Assembly (NCBI GenBank): GCA_009602735.1
Contig: WELA01002639.1
Location: 1 to 29,907, forward strand
Length of the DNA: 29,907 nucleotides
DNA from: Mesotaenium endlicherianum
Lineage: Eukaryota > Streptophyta > Zygnematophyceae > Zygnematales > Mesotaeniaceae
Reading direction: 5' to 3'
Positions 1-10,514 of the stretch are shown here, in pieces (position 1 is the first letter of the stretch; each line of letters begins with the position of its first letter). Under the pieces are notes generated by a model. The model was not told the origin of the DNA. It made no database searches and saw only the letters and a list, made by a program, of their open reading frames with translations. Both the position numbers and the translations under genes were made by a program.

Positions 1-285
1 CATCCATCATAGGGATGTCATCTGGCCATTCATCTAGCATACCACACTTAGATGCATATCGAGGCAGTTTGCTGCTATCGAGTACGGAACTCAGCTGGCT
101 TTCAAAGAATGTGTCAGCAAGCTGACTTAAGGTGACCTCAGCCTGCTACTTCGGGCCGAGTCATTAAACTGATATTAAATATAAAGTCCAGCAGACTGAT
201 CATTAACTAGAGTTCAACAGGCTGAACTTATTTAACTATATTATTTAAATGAATATTATGTCAACCAATATACTGATTTCTTACA
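1..285 (-). mobile_element. Chromovirus-type LTR fragment (element C family) inserted in copy A
   Basis: Read on the minus strand, this segment matches the first ~285 bases of the LTR at 26814-27533, at roughly nine bases in ten by eye. It starts with the same tip (TGTAA.AAATCAG) at base 285 and runs off the window at base 1. It abuts the gag of copy A, so it is best read as the 5' end of an element inserted into that gag. The five bases next to the tip (286-290, taagt) would be one half of a target-site duplication; the other half lies outside the window. Confidence 0.75.
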
Positions 286-916
286 TAAGTCTATGCTCTC
301 AACAGGTGCAGCAGGTATCGCTCTTCCTGATGACAAAGTGGACAGGCGGGCTTTCGCAGCCTCTTTCTGGATTTTCAAATTTCTCGCCTTCTTTTGCTCG
401 TCAAACGCCCATTCCTGGGTAAGGTTCTCATCCTTCCGAAATTGGCGATACAGCAACAAGGCATCCTTGTCCAAGTACTGAACCAAGCTTATAAAAGCGA
501 CTGACTGAGTGTAAGAAGAATCCTTTCGAATTTTCTCAAAGAAGTCAGCCCAATAGATCTCATCAAACTCTTCGAAAGTGAGACTATTTCCACTGGTTCG
601 TCCACTAAAACACTTTGTAGACAGCTTGAACTTAGGATTTTCATCCTTATCATCACCAGTCATTTCGAGTGGTGACCTAAGACTCACTATCTTTATCCCA
701 CACGTCGTGCTCTCTGCCCGAATTGGGTACAAAAGCTTGCGCGTAATACGGATTCTCACCGTTCGTGGCAGTATGGCGAGACTCGTCTCTCGACGGTTGC
801 TCACTCCACAAGTTATCCGTGTGCTCAGATGTCTCACTTTCTCGTGGACTCTGGCTTGAATCAGAACCTTCCGCAGGCTCCACAGGGTAGTAGAGTCTTC
901 CACTCCTCAACTGCAT
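286..916 (-). pseudogene. Truncated gag of methyltransferase-type gypsy element, copy A
   Basis: The minus-strand reading starts at the ATG at 916 (MQLRSGRLYYPVEP) and parallels the start of Gag in copy B at 20950 (MRLRSGRLYPCVEP). The shared stretch includes NPKFKLS.KCFSGRTS and EEFDEIYWA(D/E)FFEKI. A frameshift near 677-690 splits it into two frames, and the LTR insertion at 285/286 cuts it after PVESIDL, so only the N-terminal part (about 210 residues) remains. It keeps CGA (Arg) where copy B has a TGA stop, which makes it a useful reference for copy B's decay. The zinc knuckles, protease, methyltransferase and RT of this copy are not in the window. Confidence 0.75.
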
Positions 917-2265
917 GTATAGTTGAATTTCTCCGGGTCCCCTTCCAGGTTGAGCACCGGCAGCCCTCACAGGCCTCAATCCCCAATTTGCTTGGGAATT
1001 TCTATTCACCTGAACCACAGAACCGAAGTTCTCAGAAGTAGGACGGAAGTCTCTTACTTCCACATAGGCTTTATCCCTTAAGGTTCTTGGATTCACAGGT
1101 GAGCAAATTGTAGTTTGCAGAAATCACACTCTAAGCAGCTTGACATGCAACGTCAAATTCAGAGAAAATCGCCCTTCAGGCTTTCGCTTAACTTCCACAA
1201 GTCAGCTTACAAGACTCTGAAACTACGTCTATGCTGGCCTGGGTCAAGCTCTTCACTTAACACCGCGCCTTAACAGCTCTTCACTGCCAGGCTGGACTCA
1301 CTCAGTTCTTCACTGAGAGCTTTATCTGTCAATACTACTCTCTCTCTTCGAGATGCGAATGCGACTTCTGAGAACTTAGAAATCAACACACAACTCACCA
1401 TTTTAAGGCTGCTTCACACACACACTCGTGGCGTTTGGCCGACTCTGTGCTAATCTCCTAGCAGATTCTATTCTGCAATTTTCCTTCTTTAACCGTGAGA
1501 TTCCCTCTTGGGAACTCCTACAATCCTAACTTATCTATGATACACAGAAGAATCTTCGATGTCGTCAGAAGCGTGGGGCTTTGGCCCTCCAGTGGCCTTG
1601 GGAACTCCTTCTTCTTCTTCGCGCCCTTCTTCTCTTTCCTTCTGCCTCTTGGCAAAGGTGCGTGCCAGTGAATGACATGTCTCAGGCAAGATTTGTGCCT
1701 TTCACAGGCACCACACAGCGTCATCTTTCGAGAATGCCGTGCTTAGTCACACAACTTAGCTGCATGTCGTCTTTGCCTAGCCATGCTCAACTCAAACTTG
1801 TAGTCATTCAGCATGCATGCACACCTTGTGACTGTCGCGCGTGGCTGCTTAGCTTCTCAGCTGGCAGTCACGCCTAATTGGCTCATGGCTAAGAATTCCT
1901 GAGCGGCGTGCAAGCAAATGCCACTTGCTCAAGTTTTCCCAACCGGGCGGCCGTAACCTATCTTGGCATTGCAGCCATGACCTGGCTTAATCTGCCAGTC
2001 ACACAGTACCTGACCTGGTACTTGCTGGGCGGCTCATTGCTGATCCCCAGCTCCTAGCCTCGCGGCTGTCTTGTCAAAACCTCCCCCATCCTTGGGTGTG
2101 GGTCACACTGACATTGACCCCTTGCCAGTGGTCTTGACGCCGCCATAATCGCTGACTGCGATGTAATCAGTCAAGTGGTCGGTGAGTCAACGTTGACTTT
2201 CAGCACTAGGTGGCCGTAGCTTGCGCTGCGCTTGCGACACCGTCAAACGGATACTAGTCGCGACA
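917..2265 (-). mobile_element. LTR plus leader of copy A
   Basis: Aligns by eye along its length with 19680-20949 in the opposite orientation. The outer edge reads TGTCGCGA in both copies (ending at base 2265 here), and similarity stops just outside it, as expected for an LTR tip. The LTR/leader boundary and primer binding site cannot be placed because no second LTR of this family is present. Just upstream of the gag ATG this copy has about 100 bases that copy B lacks. The flanking bases 2266-2270 (ttata) are the candidate target-site half. Confidence 0.6.
1695..1711 (-). other. Small conserved hairpin in the copy A LTR/leader
   Basis: GTGCCT and AGGCAC form a 6-bp inverted repeat around a 5-nt loop. 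The same 17 bases occur in copy B at 20245-20261 although the surrounding sequence has diverged. Function is unknown; transcript structure is a guess. Confidence 0.35.
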
Positions 2266-2608
2266 TTATATTCTACCCAACTGCTGGAAAGTGAATTTGC
2301 CCACATTTGCCTCATCAAATTTTCAAAGCGGCCATATGATATGCAAGCAGCACCGGTGTTAAACATAAGACCGTTGGCCCGTTAATGCAAGGCGGGATAT
2401 ATTAAGTGGCTAACGTCAATGGCGATAATCAAGGCCCCAGACCTCTTTTTCTTTTTAAAGCCGTCACCTGAACGTCCTACCTTGGCTTCTGGAATATCCA
2501 CTGACCCAGTGCGTGCACACGTCTCTGCACGCACTTCGAGGAGTACAAATCCTCCCTCTGCTAGTATTTTAGGCATACATCTTCTCCTTTTCTGAGTTGG
2601 GTTTCTAG
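2266..2608. other. Non-coding gap between copy A and the first host exon
   Basis: No exon could be supported. It presumably holds upstream sequence or an intron of the plus-strand gene that follows. An ATG at 2419 opens a 59-codon frame, but it does not join in phase to the next exon through any donor I could find. Confidence 0.4.
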
Positions 2609-5600
2609 GTCGTCTGCTCCTGCTCAAGTATCAGGAACACCATTGTCTGGAGTACATTCAAGAGAAGATATCGAGTGTTCGACCACTAGCGGGCCTGAGG
2701 TGAATCCAGTCAAGTTCGGGGCTTCTCATTTTATTAATTTTGTTGCTCATACTTCTCCTCGTCAGCGCCTTGAAGAGACTACTTTTGTTAATGCCCTTCA
2801 AGTGCCTGGTGATTTTCAAGGTGAAGGAGGAGTTGGTTCTGGTGTATACATAGAGCCACTAAAAGCGTGCCAGATAGATTCGATGGGAACATTGCCTCAT
2901 GGCGGGGACCTGCCAGCTGATATTGCTGAAGCCTGGCCAGATGCAGGGGGGCCAGCTTGCCTGGAGTACTCCAGTTCTGCAAGTTTATCAGCTGCTGAAA
3001 CTTCAAAGTCTGGACACAGGCTGCAGCAGAGTGGTGAAATAGAATCATTGAGGGAAAATGACGAGGATGGTCTAACTGGACGGTGTAGAAGCATCAATTC
3101 CGCTGCTCATAGAGGTTCCAGGGGTGACTTGACAAATATTCAAAGGGGCCCTGTGGAGCCAGCAAAAGCTGAGAACTTGTTTGAGGTGGACAATACTAGC
3201 ACTAGCACCGACTGCATCCTATCTAAGAGCAACAATCGCACTTCTTCCATGAAAGCAACTAGCAAACTGACAAGGGCGCCAGAAGGCCAACTCTGCTTCA
3301 GCTCAAACGAGACTCTGGAGGAGCAGCTGCTGCAGCGGGTAGATTCGACTTCGTATCTGCTCGGCCAGCGCACTGCTCTGGAGAGGACTCTGAAGAGAAG
3401 CATGGCAGACAGGGAGCAGGTCTCTGGTCTTGACGCTTCCATTCAAGACCTGAAGAGGTGAATCTTCTGCCTGTTGCTTCATCTCCTTGTGGCAGTTACC
3501 TCTTTTCCACCATCTTGAGCACGCGCATGCACAGGAACGAGTGGTTGCATGCGCGAGATGTGGTTGCATGATACGTGAATGTGTGTAAATGCTGGGGTTG
3601 TAGTATGCTCCTTCCTGATTAGTACTGAAGGGTTGGCTATGCTTATCTTCTGCATCACTCAGGAGCCCACTCCCGTCAATCGGTCCATGCAATGTTGTGT
3701 TGCCTTCTAAATCATATGAATCACCGAGATTCTTTCACCTGTTGCTTCCTGCAGGTGGATGCAGCAGGACAGCGCAAGGCTGCGCCAGCTTGAGACAGCT
3801 GGCAGCGGACTACACTCTGCTGTTGCTGCGACTAGTGAGCGTCAGCACTCCCTTGAGCAGGTAGGTGCTTTCTCCCCCTCTCTAGAGGCACCCTTGGGAG
3901 GTAACAGGCTGGGAGGTTAGAGCACCTGGCGGGACTCCTGTCACAAGCTTTGGATGTGGCCAGCCTGGTGGACGACCTCAAGTGCCTGAGAGTGGCTCCG
4001 TACCCACAGCTCCCAGGTTCTGGAACGGGTGGTCAAGCGATGTTGCTCCTGAAAGTTAGTTCCTTTCAAAAGAGCGAGAAGCCCTGTGCCGTGCTGCTCC
4101 TCCCCTCATAGTGGCTCTTTTTCCCGTTCAAACTTGCATGCTCCTGCTGTCAGCAGCAATGCGGCCACGCCGTGCTTCTTCCCTTGCTGCTGCTGCTGCT
4201 GCCGCCGCCTTTGCTGCTGTTGCTGCTGGTGTGATGTGCGACAGAATGTTCCCGCAAGGTCTTGATGTGCCTGTTCTGTGGCTTGCTGTTGAGCCGCCTT
4301 CCGGTGTGCGACTTCTCCTGCAGACCTGGTGTGTGCTCGGACCTTCCGCTACCGGCTCGTCATCCTCGCTGTGAGGGCAACACGCGTGCTTCTGGAGCTC
4401 CGCTGAGCAAGCAGAGCTTGCAGAGCAGAGCTCACGTACAGTACATGGACTCTGCAGCTGAGGCTGAAAATCACTTCTAGTTCTAAGTGTTCTGCCTATC
4501 TCATCTTCACTTGATGGCTCAGCAGAAGGTTCCGGAGCTGGAGCGAGGCCTGGCGGAAGTGAGGGGCAGGCTCGGCGAGCACGTGGGTGTGGCTGCACAG
4601 GTGGCAGCCCTGCAGCTGAGGGTCGCGGCGATTGAGGCCACGCAGCAGCACATGGCGTCGTTTGAGGCGATCCTGGCCCTGAAGCAGATGCGGCAGGAAG
4701 AGACCAGCCTCTCTGGGTGAGTGGAGCTGCACTCACGCCTTTCTTCCAGCTCCTCGCCCCCCCTCCTGCTCTTCACATGGCGCGAGCTTTGACCTTCAAG
4801 ATTGTGCAATGTGGTGACGAAATGCTTGAGGTATTTTGAGAGTACCTGCGCACACAACTCCCTCTTTTTGCATCCTGGTGCGTGATGCGCGCATGTGCCT
4901 GATGGATGGATGGTTGGATGGATCATTATGTGGATGGGTGGATGGTTGCATGGATGGATTCATGCGGGGGGTGAGTGGTGTGTCGGGAGTGACATTTTGA
5001 GGCTCTCCCAAAGTGAGCTGGCTGTGTTCCACGCGTCAGTTTCTTTTTTTGTGGGTCATGACTCGATTGATATCATATTCCACATCTTTTGGTTAGTTCC
5101 TTTTGGGTCAGTGCATGTGCATGCATGTATGCCTCTGTTTGTGTGTATATGTTCTTGTGCGCGTGCGCGCGTATGTATGTGCGTGCTACATATGCATGTA
5201 CCATACATGTGCTTCTACGTCCTCAATCTTTCATACATTGTGTTTCTCCGGTGTCTGGGGCAGCATGGTGGCGAGGTGTGTGAAGAGGGCAGGTGGCGCT
5301 GCAGCGGCGCACCTGGCACAGGTGGGGAGCTTGCTGGCTTGCTTGTCCCTCTCAGCCCCACACCTGACTGCGCCACATGTGCCCCCAAGTCTGCCCGCAT
5401 CAACTGTTAGACCATCCCTATTGCTCCTCTCGCGGCTTGACTCACTGCATTTGGCGAAAGCTTCTCCTGTTCAAGATCGCCACGGGTGCCTTGCTGGCGC
5501 CAAGGTGACCACGCTGCAAGCGCTTGCTGCGCCGCCATAGCTTGGAGACGGAGTGCCGTGCTGGCGACGAGCGGTGCCGTAAACGAGTGGTGGTGGGCCT

Positions 5601-8600
5601 GGCGAGTGTGCTTGCCTCCGGCCCAACGTCGGGTGCTGATCTTGGCGCGCACGTGTGTTGGGACATTCCCGCCAGGTGGACAAGGTGGCGCTGTATCTGG
5701 CGCGCAGGATCCTGCTGGACAGCATGGACGGCTCCAGCCAGAGCATCAGGTGCCGCCCGCTCCCTGCTTGCTGCGTGTGACTCCTTCCGTTCACAAGTCT
5801 CTGCGTGTGGATATAGGTGAATGTGGGGGCATGGGGATGTTGGGTCAGTGTATCTGTGCATAGAGGGTATGAGAGTGAGGGAGGGAGTGGAGTGTCTTGG
5901 TTGTTGAGTCTAAAAATGTGCATACAGAGGGTTTCTTCTATCGTAAATATCTATATATCTTCACATGTGGATTAAGCGTGCCTGTTCAAGAACGAAGGAA
6001 GAGGGGGACAAAAAGAGGAGGGGAGGCGGGAGGCATTGGTGATGAGACAAGTTTATCCTTGCGCTAGGACTGGCGCCTGCCCTCTTCACGGGGGGCGGAC
6101 GTCTATGAAGATACAACCCGAGTGCCAGACAGCTAATCCTGGCGCTGAAATGCCCCCCCCCTCTCCTCCCCCCTATGTTTCGGGTCACAGGCCAAGCAGC
6201 CACAGCCGCCGCAGCAGCTATAGCAGCAGTAGCAGTTGCAGCTTATGAGTGTTGTACGGAGAGCGCCAGAACGTATCGCTTTCATTGCATTCGTCTGCAG
6301 CAGCCGACTCCATTGGTGGCGTTAGCTGCAGTAGAACAGCCATGGCCATACATGGTTAAGCTGCTCCGCTGTCGGAGTTTTTTAAACCCAAAGCTGCTTC
6401 CTGGAAGATCCAACTTATTTCACTTTCTCATGTTAGAGAAGGAGGCACCGCGTGTGCTCCTTGCAAGACAGGCATGCGTTGGTGGGCCCTGCCCGTCCCT
6501 GTCATCTGGACGTATTTGACCTTTTGTGTGTTTTTGTGAATCCCGTTATAAAAGCTTGAACCTTCAACCTGCTGGATGTGTCAACATTCTTATCATCATT
6601 CTCTGCCGGCGTTTTGCTCCTCCTGTCCGAGCAAATCGTGACATGGGGTTGTCGCAGGGCCAGCGAGATGGAGCAAGCACTTACGGAGGATACCAGCGGC
6701 CACCTGGCGGGAGAAAATGCGCGCCAGACGCTGGCCCTCGTGGGAACTCTCGCTGAAGAGGCCTCCCGCCGCAGGCACAGGGCTATTGTCGGGGCTGCCC
6801 TGCTCGTGACAGGTGTCGAGTCAGGGTATCGCCTGCAGAAGCTCTCCAAGAAGGGCATGCCGCAGTTTTTGAAGACCCTCTCCTCACCTGTAAGGCTGAC
6901 CCCCGTCTTGAGTGTTTGAAATTGTACTATTGAGCTAATCTGTTCTGTCGGTTCGGTTGCGGTCAGGCCAGGCAGCAGAATAGATAAGTTCTTTCGCCAT
7001 GCAGGGGCTGCTGATGTCTTGGCCAACTGGCGTGTCCTCTCTCTCTCCTGCCTGATGCAACTAGTCAATCATGCCATTAAACAACCCCCCCCCCCCNCTC
7101 CTTCCTAAAACACCCGCACACTCGCGCACGCACCACTCACTTGATGAGCTTCCACAATTCTCATACGATGAAAAATATGCCGGACATGTGCACACGTGTA
7201 TGCATGCGCGTAGGCATGAATGAGCATATGCAAGCGTGTGTGCATGCACGTCCCCGTGGGTGTCTGCACGCGTGCATGCAAGCGCGCATGCATGTGCACA
7301 CGCCTGCGTGCATGCAACCGTGTACGCAAGTGTGCGCGAATGATTTGCATCAATCAATAGCCAATCAGACCCCCTTCGGATGTGCTCACTGTGTGTGCAT
7401 GTGCGCGTGTCCGTGCGTGTGCATGTGCGTCTGCGCGTGCGCGTGAGCGTGTCTGTGTGCGTGTGCGCGTGCACGTGTGTGTGCCGGTCACGTGTGCGTG
7501 TGCGTGTGCGTGTGCGTCTGGAATACCGGCCAGACCCAGCCCACCTTGGATGCGCTCGGTGCGCAGGCTGAGGGGCAGCACCACCTGCACCTCGTCGCCC
7601 ACCGCCCACTCCCTCTCCACCTCCAGCTGGGTTCCTGCAGCAGCAGCAGCAGCAGCAGAAGCAGCAGACACAGCAAGCGCAGCGGAGGAGTTGGGAGAAG
7701 GTGGTGGAGGGGTGGTGGAGTGGTGGGGGGGGGTAAGGATTTAGAGGGAGGGAAGGAAGGAGGCCCGAAGGCACACTCCAATTCAGAAGGCGTTGCATGT
7801 AGCTCGCGGGTGCAGAAGGATGCAAAACCCTAACCCTCAAAACTGCAAACCGCGGGTCCTCAATTCTAATCCACACACAGAATGGCAAAGGTTCCCGGGC
7901 AACATCATAGCAGCATTTCCGCACATGGCTCCTGGGCCCGCCCCGCCCGCCCTGCGCCTTCCCTTTCTTACTCACTCCCTCCCTCCTCCGGTCCCTTTCC
8001 CCAATATTATATGTTGTTTCTTTATGGGCTAAGATCGGGTCACCTTTAGGCTGCTCAGGCATGCACCCTTCAATTCTCATACTCTTTTCTGTTACTTTAT
8101 TTCTCCAGCCTCTGTATCTTCTGATGTTGCTGGCGTGGCGCCTGGGGGGGGTCACAGGTGGAGCAGGGGCTGCGAGTTGTCAGGATGCTGGTGTGGGCGG
8201 CAGCGTTCATCGTGGGGACCCAGGAGCTCAAGCGCGCCTGCTTCCTATTTGCCGACGCGCTGCTCCGCATCCGCGGGACGCGCACAACTGCACCGCCACC
8301 CCCCCCGCTCCCGCTCGTATGCTCGCCCAGCCCAGTGCGCCGAGGCTGCGCTGGGGCGGGCAAAGGAGGCCAGCAGGAGCCGACGAGAGCCGGGGAAGAT
8401 TTGACCGCGGCGGTGGGGGCGGGGGTTTCTGATCACGGCGGTGCACCCCTCCTTGTGCCTGTGGGGATAGCTTGAGGGCCTGCCTGCATTGGCGTTGGCG
8501 CTCCCTCTGGTTTGGATTGGAGAGTTGTACATACATGTACAGGTGGAGGAGGTGCACCGGGACGTAGGAGATAGAGGTATATTAAGTTCCCTCGAAAGTC

Positions 8601-8905
8601 CACTCTTGAGGGTCAGGTATGAGTTAGATGGGAGGCACTGCGGGCAACAAGCGCGTGCTTTGAATACTTCAGTCCGGTTGTTAGATGGGTGGTGGTATAG
8701 CCAGGTGTGGAGGCGCGTGGAGGTGCGCACAGCTATCATTAAGTTGCATTGCCTGTAGTGCACAAGCGTCCACTTTGTCTGCTTTTCTTTGCAGTTGCTG
8801 ATCACGCTACTGGTTCTGCTGGTTGGGTGGTCGAGAAGACCTGGGTGGTGCTTTAGTGGCCACTCAGCTTTCAGCAGTCGCTTTCACTGTAAGTCACGGG
8901 TTTAG
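2609..8905 (+). CDS. Unrecognised coiled-coil protein with hydrophobic C-terminal segment, multi-exon
   Basis: Proposed exons are 2609-3457, 3755-3860, 4523-4716, 5264-5321, 5676-5749, 6658-6889, 8158-8412, 8543-8563 and 8795-8905. All junctions are GT-AG and the reading phase is kept throughout. The first exon has no in-frame ATG near its left edge: the frame is open back to a stop at 2562 and an acceptor sits at 2607-2608. The true start is therefore an upstream exon or the ATG at 2883. The N-terminal ~250 residues are polar and low complexity. The middle is helical and charged (LEEQLLQRVDSTSYLLGQRT; ELERGLAEVRGRLGEH; LVGTLAEEASRRRHR), typical of coiled coil. The last exon encodes LLITLLVLLVGW, a likely membrane segment. 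The first six exons are fairly secure. The end is not: a donor at 8617 gives a short soluble end instead, and a GTAAGT at 8889 could continue the gene. I do not recognise the family. Confidence 0.55.
4176..4230 (+). repeat. CTG/GCC-type trinucleotide repeat in intron
   Basis: Imperfect run of gctgctgct and gccgccgcc triplets in the second intron of the coiled-coil gene. It creates spurious poly-Ala and poly-Leu readings on both strands. Confidence 0.7.
4897..4965 (+). repeat. GATG tetranucleotide repeat
   Basis: Degenerate tandem gatg/gatggatg units with interruptions, in the third intron of the coiled-coil gene. Confidence 0.7.
7083..7097 (+). repeat. Poly-C run ending in an undetermined base
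   Basis: Homopolymer of C followed by a single N at 7097, suggesting an uncertain read at a homopolymer. Confidence 0.7.
7174..7520 (+). repeat. TG/CG-rich microsatellite tract in intron
   Basis: Long degenerate purine-pyrimidine alternation: gcatg/cacg units to about 7340, then gtgtgcgtg units from about 7388. It lies in the large intron between the exons ending at 6889 and starting at 8158. It generates Cys/Val-rich and His/Thr-rich reading frames that are not genes. Such alternating tracts can adopt Z-DNA, which is only a general property. Confidence 0.7.
7545..7634 (-). pseudogene. Orphan GH127/DUF1680-like exon, antisense in an intron
   Basis: On the minus strand a 90-nt exon is bounded by an acceptor (gctgcag before 7634) and a donor (GT at 7544-7543). 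Its frame reads LEVEREWAVGDEVQVV followed by LPLSLRTERIQ. This resembles the C-terminal beta-sandwich of the DUF1680/GH127 beta-L-arabinofuranosidase-like family, where a W..(G/D)D.(V/L).(V/I).LP(L/I).LRTE.I pattern precedes a conserved DDR segment. I could not find the neighbouring DDR exon below 7545 or any upstream exon of the family above 7634. It is probably a relic, or one exon of a gene whose other exons I failed to see. The CTG/CAG repeat beside it serves as its acceptor tract. Confidence 0.5.
7637..7672 (+). repeat. CAG trinucleotide repeat
   Basis: Run of cagcagcag with one aag interruption, directly beside the acceptor of the minus-strand GH127-like exon. Confidence 0.75.
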
Positions 8906-10514
8906 ACTGCTTCTAATGAACGATAATGTGGTAGGTATTTGTGTGAATTGTAGTAAGAGCCTTTCTCACGTGGGTGCGCCCTGTGAGTAGCGCCACATCT
9001 TTACCTTGTACCTATTATGTGGCCTACTGGAATATGGGATTTGACAATTTGTGTTCAAACTGCCTGGTGATTACAGAAAGAATACTAGGAGTAGTAATAT
9101 GCTACAGTGCGCGTCACCTGTTGTTGTCTAATGCTTTCCTACATTTTGCTACATTTATACCTACTGGACTATGCTAAGACAACTCTATTTGCTCTTTTAA
9201 CAAGCGCTTGATTAGTGACTGCACCAATCGTTGTGCGATCGTACGAGAATGTGACTTTTGCAAAAAATCTGGTGCTATTGCTGTGTTGGGGGGGTTGGCC
9301 ATTAATATTCACCGCGGGTTACTGCCAATAGACATTAATTACCGAACAATAACACCACAGCGCTATTGTGCATGGTTGTGACTGGTGCTGGCACAAACTT
9401 ATGCTTGGGCCTGACTCGTGCACCTCCCAGTGGGGGGTTAGAGGGTTGGGTGGGTGGGTATGTGTACCAGTTACTTCCTACTGCAATGAAGGCTGCTTTG
9501 CAAGAAAGCTCCTCTACAAGGTTCAGGTGTGTCGATCAAACACGGCACGTGTAAAATCGACCAGTTTGACCACTTGTCAAACCTCAGTTCATGTCGCAAA
9601 CCTTCAAATTGTCCAGTAAAGCTGGCCTGGTTCTTGTCTATCCAATATAAACAATATCATGCCTTCAGAATGCTTCTGAATTCACCTTTTCTTGGATTAT
9701 GATCGGGATCTAAAAGGATCGTGCGTGGCTTTGCATCATTTGAGTTGCTAGATTACTGGATTTGCACAGATGACATGGACCACATAGTGGCTTGCTACGC
9801 TTGCGTGTAACATTCCAATGTGAATATGTATGGAAATATCATAAACTTCTGCAGAACATGTACTTGATTCAATGTGTACGACAACCTGCACGGCAAGTCA
9901 CGCCTTATATAGAAGGATGCAAATGCTTCTCGGATTTCTATTTTAATAATTGTAAGACAATAATTCCCTTGTTATTTGTTGCTTGTACTAACAAATTCCC
10001 TCAACGAGTTTGCTTATTGCAAGGACTCGCAAAACTTGCTTGCAGCCTAACAAAACTCGAAGCTCATACAGATCTGGCTGGCAGTCAGGGAGGAAACAGT
10101 AGTTCCTGTTCAAAACATAGGCTATAGTGAACAAGGAAATTGAACTCGCATCGTTTGTCAAACGAAAGGTTGACATTCATGTCTGTATGTGTCCAGCATT
10201 ATTTACCTAGAAATGCCTAAATACTCATATATTTTCCTTGCCTGGAGGGCAGACTCATGTACAAGACCTCTTGCTCAACCAAAACTGCAATGGGTGACGA
10301 ATTGTCGACACCTACACACCAACAAATGTCCAAATAATACAGACGTACAGAGCACGCATCTGATCTCTGCTGCCGCCTCCCATCGTTACCGGGACACGGC
10401 AATTTATGACCAGCTAGTGAATAATATCCCATAAAATCCTCCGCATAAATAGTACCTGCGACAAAGAGCTGTACGCCAACCGACTACTTTTTACTACAAG
10501 CTACAACCTTAAAC
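8906..10514. other. Intergenic region between convergent genes
   Basis: AT-richer than the flanking genes. Small open frames are present, but none has recognisable domains, splice context or compositional support. It should contain the 3' ends of the plus-strand coiled-coil gene and of the minus-strand proline-rich gene. I see no RNA gene or transposon edge. Confidence 0.5.

Noticed and set aside
4897..5220. Possible CRISPR-like or minisatellite array
   Set aside because: Degenerate GATG and TG repeats without spacers; simple eukaryotic microsatellites.
7825..7839. Telomere-like ccctaaccct
   Set aside because: Barely two units in an intron; too short to mean an interstitial telomere.
7061..8155. 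364-codon minus-strand frame with Thr/His/Arg runs
   Set aside because: Made of microsatellite translated in one frame. Only the 90-nt GH127-like exon, in a different frame, has family resemblance.
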